In this document: positions 24,517-34,643 of the stretch, one piece after another
How positions within the stretch are numbered: position 1 is the first letter of the stretch
How the letters are laid out: each line of letters begins with the position of its first letter
Source of the DNA: Mesorhizobium hawassense
GTDB lineage: Bacteria; Pseudomonadota; Alphaproteobacteria; Rhizobiales; Rhizobiaceae
DNA length: 64,000 nucleotides
Direction: 5' to 3'
Assembly (NCBI RefSeq): GCF_003289945.1
Contig: NZ_QMBP01000011.1
Span: forward strand, 162,286-226,285
Position numbers and translations under genes: made by a program
Notes under the pieces: model-generated
The model's database searches: none
Told to the model about the DNA's origin: nothing
Seen by the model: the letters and a program-made list of their open reading frames with translations, nothing else

Positions 24517-26010
24517 TCAATAGCGCAACACCTGGCGCAATATCTGCCCGCCGCGCTCGACGGTAAAGCGCCACCAGCGCGTGTCCTGCTGGGCAACCTG
24601 TGCCAACGTCGCCGCGTTGTCGATGGTGGTTCCGTTCACCTCGCGCACGATGTCGCCGGGCTGGAAGCCGAAATCGGCGGCTGGCGAATCGCGGCTGATA
24701 TCGATGACGGTGACGCCCTTGAGATCGGTGCGAAGGCCAAGTCGCTGGGCAAGCCTGGGCGACAGTTCCGCGACCTTGGCGCCGGAAAAGGGACTGCGAC
24801 CGCGCAAGGTGACTTCGCTGGGCTTGGCGCCTTCCGGCGCGCGCTCCAGCGGAATTTCCATCGTCGCCTGCTGACCCTTGCTGAGCACGGCGAAGGTCGC
24901 CTTGGTGCCGATCGACAGCGTCGCCATGCGGTAGTCGAGCGCCTCGATGCTTTCGACCGGCGTGTTGTTGAGCGACAGGATGACATCGCCCGGCTTCAGC
25001 CCCGCCTTACCGGCAGGCCCGGCGGCGTCGACAGATGACACCAATGCGCCGGTGGGCTTCTCCATGCCGAGCGACTCGGCGATCTGCGGCGTCACCATTT
25101 CGAATTCCGCGCCGATATAGGGGCGCTCGAAGAAGTCGAGACCGGCCTTGGCGGCATCGGCAAAGGCGCGCACCATGTTCGAGGGAATGGCGAAGCCGAT
25201 GCCGATCGAGCCGCCGCTGCGGCTGTAGATAGCCGTATTGATGCCGACCAGCTGGCCGCCCATGTTGATCAGCGCGCCCCCTGAATTGCCGGGATTGATG
25301 GCGGCATCGGTCTGGATGAAATAGCCAGAATCCGAAACGCCGATATGGCTGCGGGCGAGTGCGGAGACAATGCCGCTGGTGGTGGTCTGGCCGACGCCGA
25401 ACGGGTTGCCGATCGCCAGCACTAGGTCGCCGACCTCGAGCGCGTCGGAATCGCCGATGGCGATCACCGGGAACGGCTTGTCGGCCGAGATCTTGAGCAC
25501 CGCGAGATCGAGCGTCTCGTCCTTGAGCATGACCTTGGAGGTGAATTCGCGGCCATCGGCGGTCGCGACCTTCACCTCGTCGGCGTCCTTGATGACGTGG
25601 TAGTTGGTGACGATGACGCCGCTCGGATCGACCAGCACGCCGGAGCCCAGCGAAGACTGCGCGCGCGGCTGGGCGCGGCCGAAGAACTCTTCGAAGAAGG
25701 GATCGCCCTCGAAAGGCGACGTCACCTTGGCGGTCTGCGAGGCGTAGACGTTGACGACGGCGGGCGCCGTCTGCTTGACCAGCGGCGCGAAGGAAAGCTG
25801 CACCTCCTCGCGGCCGAACGGCACGCGCTTGTCGGGGCCGGGCGTGCCGTTCTCGCCTTCGACGCCATGCAAGAGATCGGTCAGCACGTCGGAGAGGCCC
25901 GGATCGGCCGGCTTGGCGGCATCCTCGGCAAAAGCCTGTCTTGCGGCCGGTGCCGCGGCGAAAACGGCCAGCGCGCAAACCGCGACAAGAAACAGTCGTT
26001 TGAGGTGCAT
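24517..26010 (-). CDS. degP: Do/DegP-family periplasmic serine protease
   Basis: 497-residue HtrA protease and chaperone for periplasmic quality control. The signal peptide MHLKRLFLVAVCALAVF..AFA is followed by the trypsin-like domain with His138 (VTNYHVI), Asp168 (LDLAVLKI) and Ser243 (NPGNSGGAL), and then two PDZ domains (about 290-380 and 400-490). The linker GDPFFEEFFGR is the LA-loop region of the Do family. DegQ is an equally good name; the symbol is by family. It lies next to rplQ's terminator in other rhizobia too. Confidence 0.93.
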   Translation of the reverse strand: MHLKRLFLVAVCALAVFAAAPAARQAFAEDAAKPADPGLSDVLTDLLHGVEGENGTPGPDKRVPFGREEVQLSFAPLVKQTAPAVVNVYASQTAKVTSPFEGDPFFEEFFGRAQPRAQSSLGSGVLVDPSGVIVTNYHVIKDADEVKVATADGREFTSKVMLKDETLDLAVLKISADKPFPVIAIGDSDALEVGDLVLAIGNPFGVGQTTTSGIVSALARSHIGVSDSGYFIQTDAAINPGNSGGALINMGGQLVGINTAIYSRSGGSIGIGFAIPSNMVRAFADAAKAGLDFFERPYIGAEFEMVTPQIAESLGMEKPTGALVSSVDAAGPAGKAGLKPGDVILSLNNTPVESIEALDYRMATLSIGTKATFAVLSKGQQATMEIPLERAPEGAKPSEVTLRGRSPFSGAKVAELSPRLAQRLGLRTDLKGVTVIDISRDSPAADFGFQPGDIVREVNGTTIDNAATLAQVAQQDTRWWRFTVERGGQILRQVLRY

Positions 26011-26143
26011 TCCGAATCCTCCAGATCGGGCGCCATTGTCCCGACGATTGTGCAGAATGAAAGGCTAAGGCGATGAAATCGAATTATTTTCAGCCAGTAA
26101 CCGGCTATAGCTACATCCCCAATCAGGTACTGTTGTCCGTTTC

Positions 26144-26771
26144 ATGAAAAAACAGCTCGTCTCCTTCCGCGACTTCCTGGCGACCGGTGTCTTGGGGCCG
26201 GTGTCGCTAGACATGAGGCTTATCGAGGTTGCGCAGGCACTCGGGTCACCCGATGGATGGAATATCGACGAAGGCGACCCGATTCCGGTCTACTGGTTCT
26301 TCGGCAAGCTGGAGATTTCCTTCGACAGCACCGCACCCCACTCGATGCATTGGTTTCAGATTGAAGAGGCATCGCAGCTCGAGGGTGAATTTGAACCTTT
26401 GACCAAACAGCTGAAAATGTCATTGGATGGATTCAGCGGCGCAACGAGGCCGTCCGAATTCCTTGCAGCGAGCTTGTGGGATCCCACGCAGGCGTCAGTC
26501 TACTACGCGGCGCTAAGCGACGACATCCTGCTGAAACATTTGTGCTGGAGGCATCCAGATTCATTTCCAGGTCGACACATCTTTCATCGGCAATCGCGAC
26601 GCGATGGAGTATTTGAATAGGTCGACCGAGCTCCAGCTTGTCCGGGATATCGACTCCCGAACCAAGGTTGACAGCGTCTACTCCTATCTGCGGAAGGCCA
26701 CCGAAGAGCTGCCCGAAGTATTCAATTGGCAGCTCCTGACCGGCCAGCATTATCTGAACCTGCTTCGATAG
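26144..26771 (+). pseudogene. hypothetical protein, frameshifted
   Basis: The N-terminal part (MKKQLVSFRDFLATGVLGPVSLDMRLIEVAQAL...) is natural-looking and resembles small uncharacterised proteins whose start reads FL-TG-LGP and that keep a YWFFGKLEISFD-type strand. Near 26543 the frame shifts by one base: the next frame reads AGGIQIHFQVDTSFIGNRDAMEYLNRS and ends ...WQLLTGQHYLNLLR at 26771. Natural sequence is therefore in two frames, and the full protein would be about 208 residues. It is lower in GC than its neighbours, which suggests gene transfer. Function unknown; it could also be a sequencing error. Confidence 0.7.
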
Positions 26772-26780
26772 CGGGCGAAC

Positions 26781-26806
26781 GCAAAAAAGGGGCCCGAAGG
26801 CCCCTT
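26781..26806 (-). terminator. intrinsic terminator of the alpha operon (rplQ)
   Basis: AAGGGGCC-CGAA-GGCCCCTT stem (26787-26794 with 26799-26806); on the minus strand it is followed by TTTTTTGC. It is 27 bases after the rplQ stop. Confidence 0.9.
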
Positions 26807-26832
26807 GAACGCTTTCTCGGAATATCCGTGCC

Positions 26833-27264
26833 TCAGGCGGCCGCGGCTTCCTCTTTGGCGCCTTCCGCCTCAAGGCGGGCGCGGTCGCCGGCACCCTTGG
26901 CCGAGGTGTCGCGGTCGACGAACTCGATGACCGCCATCGCGGCGTTGTCGCCCTTGCGGAAGCCTGCCTTCATGATGCGCAGATAGCCGCCGTTGCGGGT
27001 GGCGTAGCGCGGGGCGAGGGTTTCGAACAGGCGCTTGACGACGCCTTCATTGCCGATCTGCGCGATGACCTGGCGGCGGGCGTGCAGGTCGCCGCGCTTA
27101 CCGAGCGTCACCAGCTTCTCGACGATCGGACGCAGGTCCTTCGCCTTCGGCAGGGTGGTGACGATCTGCTCGTGCTCGATCAGAGACACGGCGAGGTTGG
27201 CGAACATCGACTTGCGGTGGCTGATGCTGCGGGCGAAACGACGGCCTTTGAAACCGTGGCGCAT
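26833..27264 (-). CDS. rplQ: 50S ribosomal protein L17
   Basis: 143 residues starting MRHGFKGRRFARSISHRKSM, the universal L17 start, with the basic N-terminal domain and the TLGKRGDLHARRQV loop. Alphaproteobacterial L17 has an extended Ala/Glu-rich tail, seen here (RLEAEGAKEEAAAA). It is the last gene of the rpsM-rpsK-rpoA-rplQ run, 104 bases after rpoA, and is closed by a strong terminator. Confidence 0.98.
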   Translation of the reverse strand: MRHGFKGRRFARSISHRKSMFANLAVSLIEHEQIVTTLPKAKDLRPIVEKLVTLGKRGDLHARRQVIAQIGNEGVVKRLFETLAPRYATRNGGYLRIMKAGFRKGDNAAMAVIEFVDRDTSAKGAGDRARLEAEGAKEEAAAA

Positions 27265-27368
27265 GGCTCTTTTCCTTCTTCAGTTGTTCAAGAGGCCACG
27301 GCCTCTGATGGTTTTCCGCATGACCGTCGGATCGAGCGGCTCACGCCGCCGATCCTTGGAATTCATGC

Positions 27369-28379
27369 TCAATATTGGTCTTCGTAACGTTTTGCGAGGT
27401 CTTCGATGTTTTCCGGCGGCCAGTCCGGCACTTCCATGCCGAGATGGAGGCCCATGGCCGCCAGCACTTCCTTGATCTCGTTCAGCGACTTGCGGCCGAA
27501 GTTCGGGGTGCGCAGCATCTCGGCTTCGGTCTTCTGGATCAGGTCGCCGATGTAGACGATGTTGTCGTTCTTCAGGCAGTTGGCCGAGCGGACCGAAAGC
27601 TCGAGCTCGTCGACCTTCTTGAGCAGCGCCGGGTTGAAGGCGAGCTCGGTGACGGCCTCGGCCGCGACTTCCTTCTGCGGCTCGTCGAAGTTGACGAACA
27701 GCGCGAGCTGGTCCTGCAGGATGCGGGCGGCGAAAGCCACCGCGTCCTCGCCCGAGATCGAGCCGTTGGTCTCGATCGTCATGGTCAGCTTGTCATAGTC
27801 GAGAACCTGGCCCTCGCGGGTGTTCTCGACCTTGTAGGAGACCTTCTTGACCGGCGAATAGAGGCTGTCGACCGGGATCAGGCCGATCGGCGCGTCCTCG
27901 GCGCGGTTGCGCTCGGCCGGCACATAGCCCTTGCCGGTGTCGACGGTGAACTCCATGCGGATCTCGGCGCCCTCGTCCAGCGTGCAGATGACGTGGTCGG
28001 GGTTGAGGATCTCGACGTCGCCCACGGTCTGGATGTCGCCCGCCAGCACGGCGCCCGGGCCCTGCTTGCGCACGACCATGCGCTTGGGACCATCGCCTTC
28101 CATGCGGATGGCGATTTCCTTGATGTTGAGCACGATGTCGGTCACGTCCTCGCGCACGCCGGCGATGGACGAGAATTCATGCAGCACGCCGTCGATCTGC
28201 ACGGCGGTCACAGCCGCGCCGCGCAGCGAAGACAAAAGCACGCGCCGCAGCGCGTTGCCCAGCGTCAGGCCAAAGCCGCGTTCGAGCGGCTCGGCCACCA
28301 GCGTGGTCAGCGTCTTCTTCTTCGACGAGAACTCGATCTTGTTCGGCTTGATCAGTTCCTGCCAGTTTTTCTGGATCAT
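27369..28379 (-). CDS. rpoA: RNA polymerase subunit alpha
   Basis: 336 residues. The N-terminal domain (1-235) dimerises and starts RNA polymerase assembly, with GFGLTLGNALRRVLLSS visible; the C-terminal domain (about 250-336) binds UP-element DNA and activators, with ELSVRSANCLKNDNI and RTPNFGRKSLNEIKEVLA. A 10-residue WQELIKPNKI start is typical of rhizobia. It is between rpsK and rplQ. Confidence 0.99.
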   Translation of the reverse strand: MIQKNWQELIKPNKIEFSSKKKTLTTLVAEPLERGFGLTLGNALRRVLLSSLRGAAVTAVQIDGVLHEFSSIAGVREDVTDIVLNIKEIAIRMEGDGPKRMVVRKQGPGAVLAGDIQTVGDVEILNPDHVICTLDEGAEIRMEFTVDTGKGYVPAERNRAEDAPIGLIPVDSLYSPVKKVSYKVENTREGQVLDYDKLTMTIETNGSISGEDAVAFAARILQDQLALFVNFDEPQKEVAAEAVTELAFNPALLKKVDELELSVRSANCLKNDNIVYIGDLIQKTEAEMLRTPNFGRKSLNEIKEVLAAMGLHLGMEVPDWPPENIEDLAKRYEDQY

Positions 28380-28476
28380 AAATGTCTTCCTTCCTTTGCC
28401 CCGCCACCATCCAATCGTGGCGGGCGACCTGGAAAACCGCGGAGGAACGCCTTGGCGTTCGCGCGGCGTTGAAAAA

Positions 28477-28866
28477 TTAGACGCGGCGCTTCTTGCGCGG
28501 ACGGCAGCCGTTGTGCGGGATCGGCGTCACGTCGCGGATCGAGGTGATGGTGAAGCCGGCGGCCTGCAGCGCGCGTAGCGCCGATTCACGACCGGAGCCG
28601 GGTCCGCAGACCTCGACTTCGAGCATGCGCATGCCATGTTCCTGCGCCTTCTTGGCGACGTCCTCGGCGGCCATCTGGGCGGCGAACGGGGTCGACTTAC
28701 GCGAACCCTTGAAGCCCTGGGCGCCGGCCGACGACCAGGCAATCGAATTGCCCTGCGCGTCGGTGATGGTGATCATGGTGTTGTTGAAGGTCGAATTGAC
28801 GTGGGCAACGCCCGACGAGATGTTCTTGCGTTCGCGACGGCGAACACGAGCGGCTTCCTTGGCCAT
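28477..28866 (-). CDS. rpsK: 30S ribosomal protein S11
   Basis: 129 residues; the core AHVNSTFNNTMITITDAQGN and the C-terminal DVTPIPHNGCRPRKKRRV are diagnostic. S11 sits on the 30S platform next to the E site. It is 97 bases from rpoA and 118 bases after rpsM, a gap holding repeats. Confidence 0.99.
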   Translation of the reverse strand: MAKEAARVRRRERKNISSGVAHVNSTFNNTMITITDAQGNSIAWSSAGAQGFKGSRKSTPFAAQMAAEDVAKKAQEHGMRMLEVEVCGPGSGRESALRALQAAGFTITSIRDVTPIPHNGCRPRKKRRV

Positions 28867-28925
28867 GGTAGTCCTTTCAGTTGATCTCTACACCGCCGTA
28901 ATGCCAGCGGCTCCACCTTGTAAAA

Positions 28926-28981
28926 GCGAGTAGGGATTAGCGAATAGGGACCTACTCGCTAACGGCTACTCGCTATTCGCT
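28926..28981. repeat. interleaved inverted repeats between rpsM and rpsK
   Basis: GCGAGTAGG (28926-28934) is inverted as CCTACTCGC (28951-28959) and again as CTACTCGC (28966-28973); AGCGAATAG (28939-28947) is inverted as CTATTCGCT (28973-28981). The GCGAGTAG/GCGAATAG units are a repeat type widespread in rhizobial intergenic regions. The cluster begins 4 bases from the rpsM stop. Confidence 0.75.
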
Positions 28982-28984
28982 CAC

Positions 28985-29353
28985 TTACTTCTTCTTGCCG
29001 GCGATCGCCTTGGCCGGGCCCTTGCGCGTACGCGCATTGGTATGCGTGCGCTGGCCGCGAACCGGCAGCGAGCGGCGGTGACGCAGGCCTCGGTAGCAGC
29101 CGAGGTCCATGAGCCGCTTGATGTTCATCGAGACTTCGCGGCGCAGGTCGCCTTCGACCTGGTAGTCGCGGTCGATCGTCTCGCGGATCTGCAGCACTTC
29201 CGCGTCGGTCAGCTGGTTGACGCGGCGGTCAGCCGGGATGCCGACCTTGTCGACGATCTCCTGGGCAAACTTCTTGCCGATGCCGTGAATGTACTGAAGC
29301 GCAATGACGACGCGCTTGTTGGTCGGAATGTTGACGCCGGCTATACGAGCCAT
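28985..29353 (-). CDS. rpsM: 30S ribosomal protein S13
   Basis: 122 residues, MARIAGVNIPTNKRVVIALQ at the start and RGLRHRRSLPVRGQRTH..RKGPAKAIAGKKK at the end; the C-terminal tail reaches the P-site tRNA. I chose ATG 29353; an open frame extends 51 codons upstream but has no family match. Upstream is GGAGAAAGAGAAG. Confidence 0.99.
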   Translation of the reverse strand: MARIAGVNIPTNKRVVIALQYIHGIGKKFAQEIVDKVGIPADRRVNQLTDAEVLQIRETIDRDYQVEGDLRREVSMNIKRLMDLGCYRGLRHRRSLPVRGQRTHTNARTRKGPAKAIAGKKK

Positions 29354-29552
29354 TTTCTTCTCTTTCTCCATGTGGGCCGGCCAACCCTCTAAAACAAGGT
29401 AAGCCCGGCGCTGTCGAAGTTGCCCCGCGTCCGGTGGAGACCGGCCCTTGCGGGAGTTTCCTGGTTCAAAGCGACTGCCTTGCCCGCAAGGGCAAGCAAA
29501 GTCCATGCCTGATAGGAAGACGGGCCGCCATAACCCAACGACCCGGTTCAGT

Positions 29553-29597
29553 CAAGCGCAATCTTCAATTGTCGCCAAGCGCAATCTTTAATTGTCG
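29553..29597. repeat. tandem 23-bp direct repeat after adk
   Basis: CAAGCGCAATCTTCAATTGTCG (first unit 29553-29574) is repeated as the same 22 bases with C changed to T at 29576-29597, period 23. It lies in the rpsM-adk spacer directly after the adk stop. Confidence 0.8.
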
Positions 29598-29604
29598 GCA
29601 CGGC

Positions 29605-30191
29605 TTACTTCGCCGCCGCCGCGAGCACCCTGCCGATCTCCGCGGTCACTGCATCGATGTTGGCCATGCCGTCGACGGTCTTGAGCTTGCCTTTGGCATA
29701 GTAGTAGCCGATCAGCGGCGCCGTCTTCTTGTAGTATTCGCGCAGGCGTTCCTCGAACACCGCCGGGTTGTCGTCCTTGCGCACCGGCTGGCCGGCGGCT
29801 TGGGCCTCCTCGGCCCGTTTGACGATTCGGCCAACCAGCGCTTTGTCGTCGACGACCAGCTCGATGACGGTGTCGAGCGCAATGCCGCGTTCGGCAAGCA
29901 TCGCTTCCACCGCATCGGCCTGGACCAGCGTGCGCGGATAGCCATCGAGGATGAAGCCCTTGGCGCAGTCCGGCTGGTCTATGCGTTCGGCGACGATGGC
30001 GTTGACGATCGCATCAGAGACCAGCTCACCGGCATCCATCACCGCCTTGGCGCGCTTGCCGACCTCGGTTCCGGCCTGGACGGAGGCACGCAGCATGTCA
30101 CCCGTCGAGAGCTGGGGTATGCCGTGTTTGTCTACCAGTCTTTGTGCTTGCGTCCCCTTGCCCGCTCCTGGCGGCCCAAGCAATATCAGCC

Positions 30192-30195
<4 letters not shown>
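29605..30195 (-). CDS. adk: adenylate kinase
   Basis: 196-residue short-form kinase (ATP + AMP to two ADP). P-loop GPPGAGKGTQ is at residues 7-16, the AMP site has LSTGDMLRASV, and GYPRTLVQADA is the NMP-binding mark. The LID is the short type, without zinc cysteines. Its ATG overlaps the secY stop by four bases, the usual spc-operon linkage of secY and adk. Confidence 0.98.
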
Positions 30196-31532
<1,337 letters not shown>

Positions 31533-31546
31533 GCCTGATTCTCCGC

Positions 31547-31599
31547 TAGAGCATGCCGCCGAAAAGTGTGGAGCGGTATTCGGACAACGTCATGCTCTA
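31547..31599. repeat. rhizobial palindromic intergenic repeat between secY and rplO
   Basis: Outer arms TAGAGCATG (31547-31555) and CATGCTCTA (31591-31599), inner CCGAA (31559-31563) and TTCGG (31579-31583). The TAGAGCATG..CCGAAAAGTG..CATGCTCTA pattern is a common short mobile or palindromic repeat of Rhizobiales. Here it is inside the spc operon. Confidence 0.8.
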
Positions 31600-31790
31600 C
31601 TTCTTTGATTTCTATAACCACGCTCGATGCCCGCAGCTCAGGCGGCGCGTGTCACCGAAGCTCACGAGATAAGCTCCGGACCGTAAACATGCAAGCGGCC
31701 GCGTTGACGCGGCCGCCCAATTCATCAGATCAAAGCGCGGTTCGGCACCAAATGCGAAATCATTCGGGCCCGATGCGCTTCAAATCGCCG

Positions 31791-32264
31791 TTACTCGGCG
31801 GCGGCCGCTTCCGGCAGCTTCACCGAACCGCCGGCCTTCTCGATCTTCTCGATCGCGGCCTTGGAGGCGCCGGCGACGTCGAAGGAGAGCTTGGCTTTGA
31901 GCTCGCCGTCGGACAGAACGCGCACGCCGTCCTTGGCGCGGCGGATGACGCCGGCGGCAACCAGGGCCTCGGCCGTCACTGTCGCCTTGGCGTCGAGCTT
32001 CTTGGCGTCGATCGCAGCCTGGATCTTGGCCAGCGACACGACGGTGAAGCTCTTGGCGAAGATGTTGTTGAAGCCGCGCTTCGGCAAGCGCCGGTAGAGC
32101 GGCATCTGGCCACCCTCGAAGCCGTTGATGGCAACGCCCGAGCGAGCCTTCTGGCCCTTGACGCCGCGACCGGCGGTCTTGCCCGAGCCGGAGCCGATGC
32201 CGCGACCGAGGCGCTTCCTGGAGTGCGTGGCGCCGTCCTTGTCACGCAGATCGTTGAGTTTCAT
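31791..32264 (-). CDS. rplO: 50S ribosomal protein L15
   Basis: 157 residues; MKLNDLRDKDGATHSRKRLG, then the Gly/Arg-rich GRGIGSGSGKTAGRGVKGQKAR region that threads into 23S rRNA, with FEGGQMPLYRRLPKRGF. The C-terminal half is Ala/Lys-rich. It follows rpmD by 22 bases. Confidence 0.98.
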   Translation of the reverse strand: MKLNDLRDKDGATHSRKRLGRGIGSGSGKTAGRGVKGQKARSGVAINGFEGGQMPLYRRLPKRGFNNIFAKSFTVVSLAKIQAAIDAKKLDAKATVTAEALVAAGVIRRAKDGVRVLSDGELKAKLSFDVAGASKAAIEKIEKAGGSVKLPEAAAAE

Positions 32265-32286
32265 CTGAGTTCTCCTGCGCTTCGGT

Positions 32287-32484
32287 TCAGGCCTCGTCCA
32301 CGACGCGGACGAGATGCTGAACGGCAGCGATCATGCCGCGCACGGAAGGGGTATCTTCCAGCGTGCGCCGCTTGTGCATCTTGTTGAGGCCGAGGCCGAC
32401 CAGCGTCGCGCGCTGCTCCTTCGGCCGGCGGATCGGCGAACCAATCTGCTCGACGGTGATGGTCTTGGTAGCTTTCTTGGCCAT
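32287..32484 (-). CDS. rpmD: 50S ribosomal protein L30
   Basis: 65 residues, TITVEQIGSPIRRPKEQRATLVGLGLNKM with a short C-terminal helix. Size and position between rpsE and rplO identify it. L30 is near the edge of the 50S subunit. Confidence 0.97.
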   Translation of the reverse strand: MAKKATKTITVEQIGSPIRRPKEQRATLVGLGLNKMHKRRTLEDTPSVRGMIAAVQHLVRVVDEA

Positions 32485-32509
32485 GGTCTAAATCCCTGGT
32501 CAGCGTCGA

Positions 32510-33079
32510 CTATTCTTCAGCCGCAACGGCGGTGCCGCGGCGGGCCTGAAGGGTCGAGTACTTGATGCCGCGCGCGGCAGCCACATCCTTCGGATGCATC
32601 TGACTCTTCAGCGCGTCGAAAGTGGCGCGGACCATGTTGTACGGGTTCGACGAACCCATCGACTTGGCGACCACGTCATGCATGCCGAGCGTCTCGAATA
32701 CGGCGCGCATCGGACCACCGGCGATGATGCCGGTACCCTGCTTGGCGGCGCGCAACAGAACGCGTCCGGCGCCCCAACGGCCCTCGACGTCGTGATGCAG
32801 CGTGCGGCCCGAACGCAGCGGCACGAAGATCATGTCGCGCTTGGCCGATTCGGTCGCCTTGCGGATCGCTTCCGGCACTTCGCGCGCCTTACCGTGGCCG
32901 AAGCCGACGCGGCCCTTCTGGTCGCCGACGACGACGAGAGCGGCAAAGCCGAAACGACGGCCACCCTTCACCACCTTGGCGACGCGGTTGATGTGGACGA
33001 GCTTGTCCACCATGCCGTCGTCACGCTCTTCGCGTTCACGCTCGCGGCCGCGGCCGCCTTCTCTACGTTCCTGTGCCAT
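32510..33079 (-). CDS. rpsE: 30S ribosomal protein S5
   Basis: 189 residues. An Arg/Glu-rich N-terminal extension (RREGGRGREREREERDDG) precedes the dsRNA-like domain DKLVHINRVAKVVKGGRRFGF; GFGHGKAREVPEAIRKA is the core. I chose ATG 33079, with AAGGAACAGG upstream; a farther start at 33109 is in frame but has no support. S5 affects decoding accuracy. Confidence 0.98.
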   Translation of the reverse strand: MAQERREGGRGREREREERDDGMVDKLVHINRVAKVVKGGRRFGFAALVVVGDQKGRVGFGHGKAREVPEAIRKATESAKRDMIFVPLRSGRTLHHDVEGRWGAGRVLLRAAKQGTGIIAGGPMRAVFETLGMHDVVAKSMGSSNPYNMVRATFDALKSQMHPKDVAAARGIKYSTLQARRGTAVAAEE

Positions 33080-33157
33080 ATCCTGTTCCTTGTTCTTTTC
33101 CGGAAGCACGGGTTGCTGTTTGCCGACGCCGCATTTCGGGTCGCCGACGGTTTAAAA

Positions 33158-33520
33158 TCAGAAGCTGAGACCGCCTTCGCGGGCAGCCTCGGCCAGCGCC
33201 TTGACCCGGCCGTGGTAGATGTACGGGCCGCGGTCGAAGACGACTTCCTTGACGCCGGCCTTCGAAGCACGCTCGGCGATCAGCTTGCCGACCGCAGCGG
33301 CAGCAGCGGTGTCGGCGCCGGTCTTGAGCGAGCCCTTGAGGTCCTTCTCGAGCGTCGAGGCGGCGGCCAGCGTGTGGCCGTTGGCATCGTCGATGACCTG
33401 GACGTAGATGTTCTTCGATGTGCGGTGCACCGAAAGCCGCGGACGCGCACCGGCGACCTTCTTCAGCTGGCGGCGGACGCGCTGCGCGCGGCGCTGGATG
33501 GTTTCTTTGGGGCTTGCCAT
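33158..33520 (-). CDS. rplR: 50S ribosomal protein L18
   Basis: 120 residues; RRAQRVRRQLKKV N-terminus and RPRLSVHRTSKNIYVQVIDD, ending in VVFDRGPYIYHGRVKALAEAAREGGL. It binds 5S rRNA together with L5. It lies 78 bases before rpsE. Confidence 0.98.
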   Translation of the reverse strand: MASPKETIQRRAQRVRRQLKKVAGARPRLSVHRTSKNIYVQVIDDANGHTLAAASTLEKDLKGSLKTGADTAAAAAVGKLIAERASKAGVKEVVFDRGPYIYHGRVKALAEAAREGGLSF

Positions 33521-33608
33521 GATGTCGGTTCCTTGCCTTCAGAGAACGGGGGCAACCCTGTGCGGTAGGCCAGGCCTCCCGCGGCCGCTCCCCGCGGCTG
33601 TGTAAATC

Positions 33609-34142
33609 TTACTTCTTCTTGCCTTCCTTGCGCACGATGCGCTCGTCGGCATAGCGCACGCCCTTGCCCTTGTACGGCTCCGGACCGCGATATTCGCGGA
33701 TCTCGGCGGCGACCTGGCCGACCTGCTGCTTGTCGATGCCCGAAACCGTGATTTCGGTCGGCTTCGGCACCGTGATGGTGATGCCCTGCGGCGTCTGATA
33801 GACCACGTCGTGGCTGAAGCCGAGCGCCAGCTGCAGGTTCTTGCCCTGCAGCGCCGCACGATAGCCGACGCCGGTGATCTCGAGCTTCTTCTCGAAGCCG
33901 TCCTTCACGCCCTGCAGGATGTTGACGATCTGCGTGCGCGACATGCCCCACTTGGAGCGTGCGTTCTTGGTCTGGTCGCGCGGCTGGACGGAGATCTCGT
34001 TGTTCTCCATCTTGACCAGCACTTCGTCGTTCACCACGAACTTCAGCTCGCCCTTCGGGCCCTTCGCCGTCACGGTCTGGCCGTTGACGGAAGCGGTCAC
34101 GCCCTGCGGCAGCGAAACGGGTTTCTTTCCGATACGAGACAT
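33609..34142 (-). CDS. rplF: 50S ribosomal protein L6
   Basis: 177 residues; MSRIGKKPVSLPQGVTA start, two similar beta-sheet halves, and the C-terminal RGPEPYKGKGVRYADE signature. L6 sits near the sarcin-ricin loop and the EF-G site. Confidence 0.99.
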   Translation of the reverse strand: MSRIGKKPVSLPQGVTASVNGQTVTAKGPKGELKFVVNDEVLVKMENNEISVQPRDQTKNARSKWGMSRTQIVNILQGVKDGFEKKLEITGVGYRAALQGKNLQLALGFSHDVVYQTPQGITITVPKPTEITVSGIDKQQVGQVAAEIREYRGPEPYKGKGVRYADERIVRKEGKKK

Positions 34143-34232
34143 TTTGTTGTCCTCGTCACTTCTTTGGTTTCAGGTTCCAGTTCCCGGGCGCGATCCCGAG
34201 AACCGAAGCCCATTCATCAATCTCTTGGCCGA

Positions 34233-34631
34233 TCAGAAGATCTGGCAGAGGATCTCGCCGCCGACATTCTGCTCGCGCGCTTCATGGTCGGCCATGACGC
34301 CCTTCGGCGTCGAAAGGATGGCGATGCCGAGGCCGTTGGCGACCTGCGGGATCGACTTGGCCGAGACATAGACGCGGCGGCCAGGCTTCGAGACGCGCTC
34401 GATTTCGCGCACGACCGGAGCGCCGTCGAAATACTTCAGCTCGATCTCGATTTCGGACTTGCCGTTTTCGAAATCGGTCTGGCTGTAGTCGCGGATATAG
34501 CCTTCCGACTTCAGCACTTCGAGGACGCGGGCGCGCAGACGCGAGGCCGGAGTCGAGACGCTCGACTTCTTGCGGCCATAGGCGTTGCGGATGCGGGTCA
34601 GCATATCGCCGAGAGGATCGCTCAATGACAT
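34233..34631 (-). CDS. rpsH: 30S ribosomal protein S8
   Basis: 132 residues; MSLSDPLGDMLTRIRNAYGR start and GLGIAILSTPKGVMADHEAR end. S8 binds the central domain of 16S rRNA and in some bacteria represses the spc operon by binding its mRNA near rplE; such a site was not searched for. Confidence 0.99.
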   Translation of the reverse strand: MSLSDPLGDMLTRIRNAYGRKKSSVSTPASRLRARVLEVLKSEGYIRDYSQTDFENGKSEIEIELKYFDGAPVVREIERVSKPGRRVYVSAKSIPQVANGLGIAILSTPKGVMADHEAREQNVGGEILCQIF

Positions 34632-34643
34632 CTCAGTGTCTCC

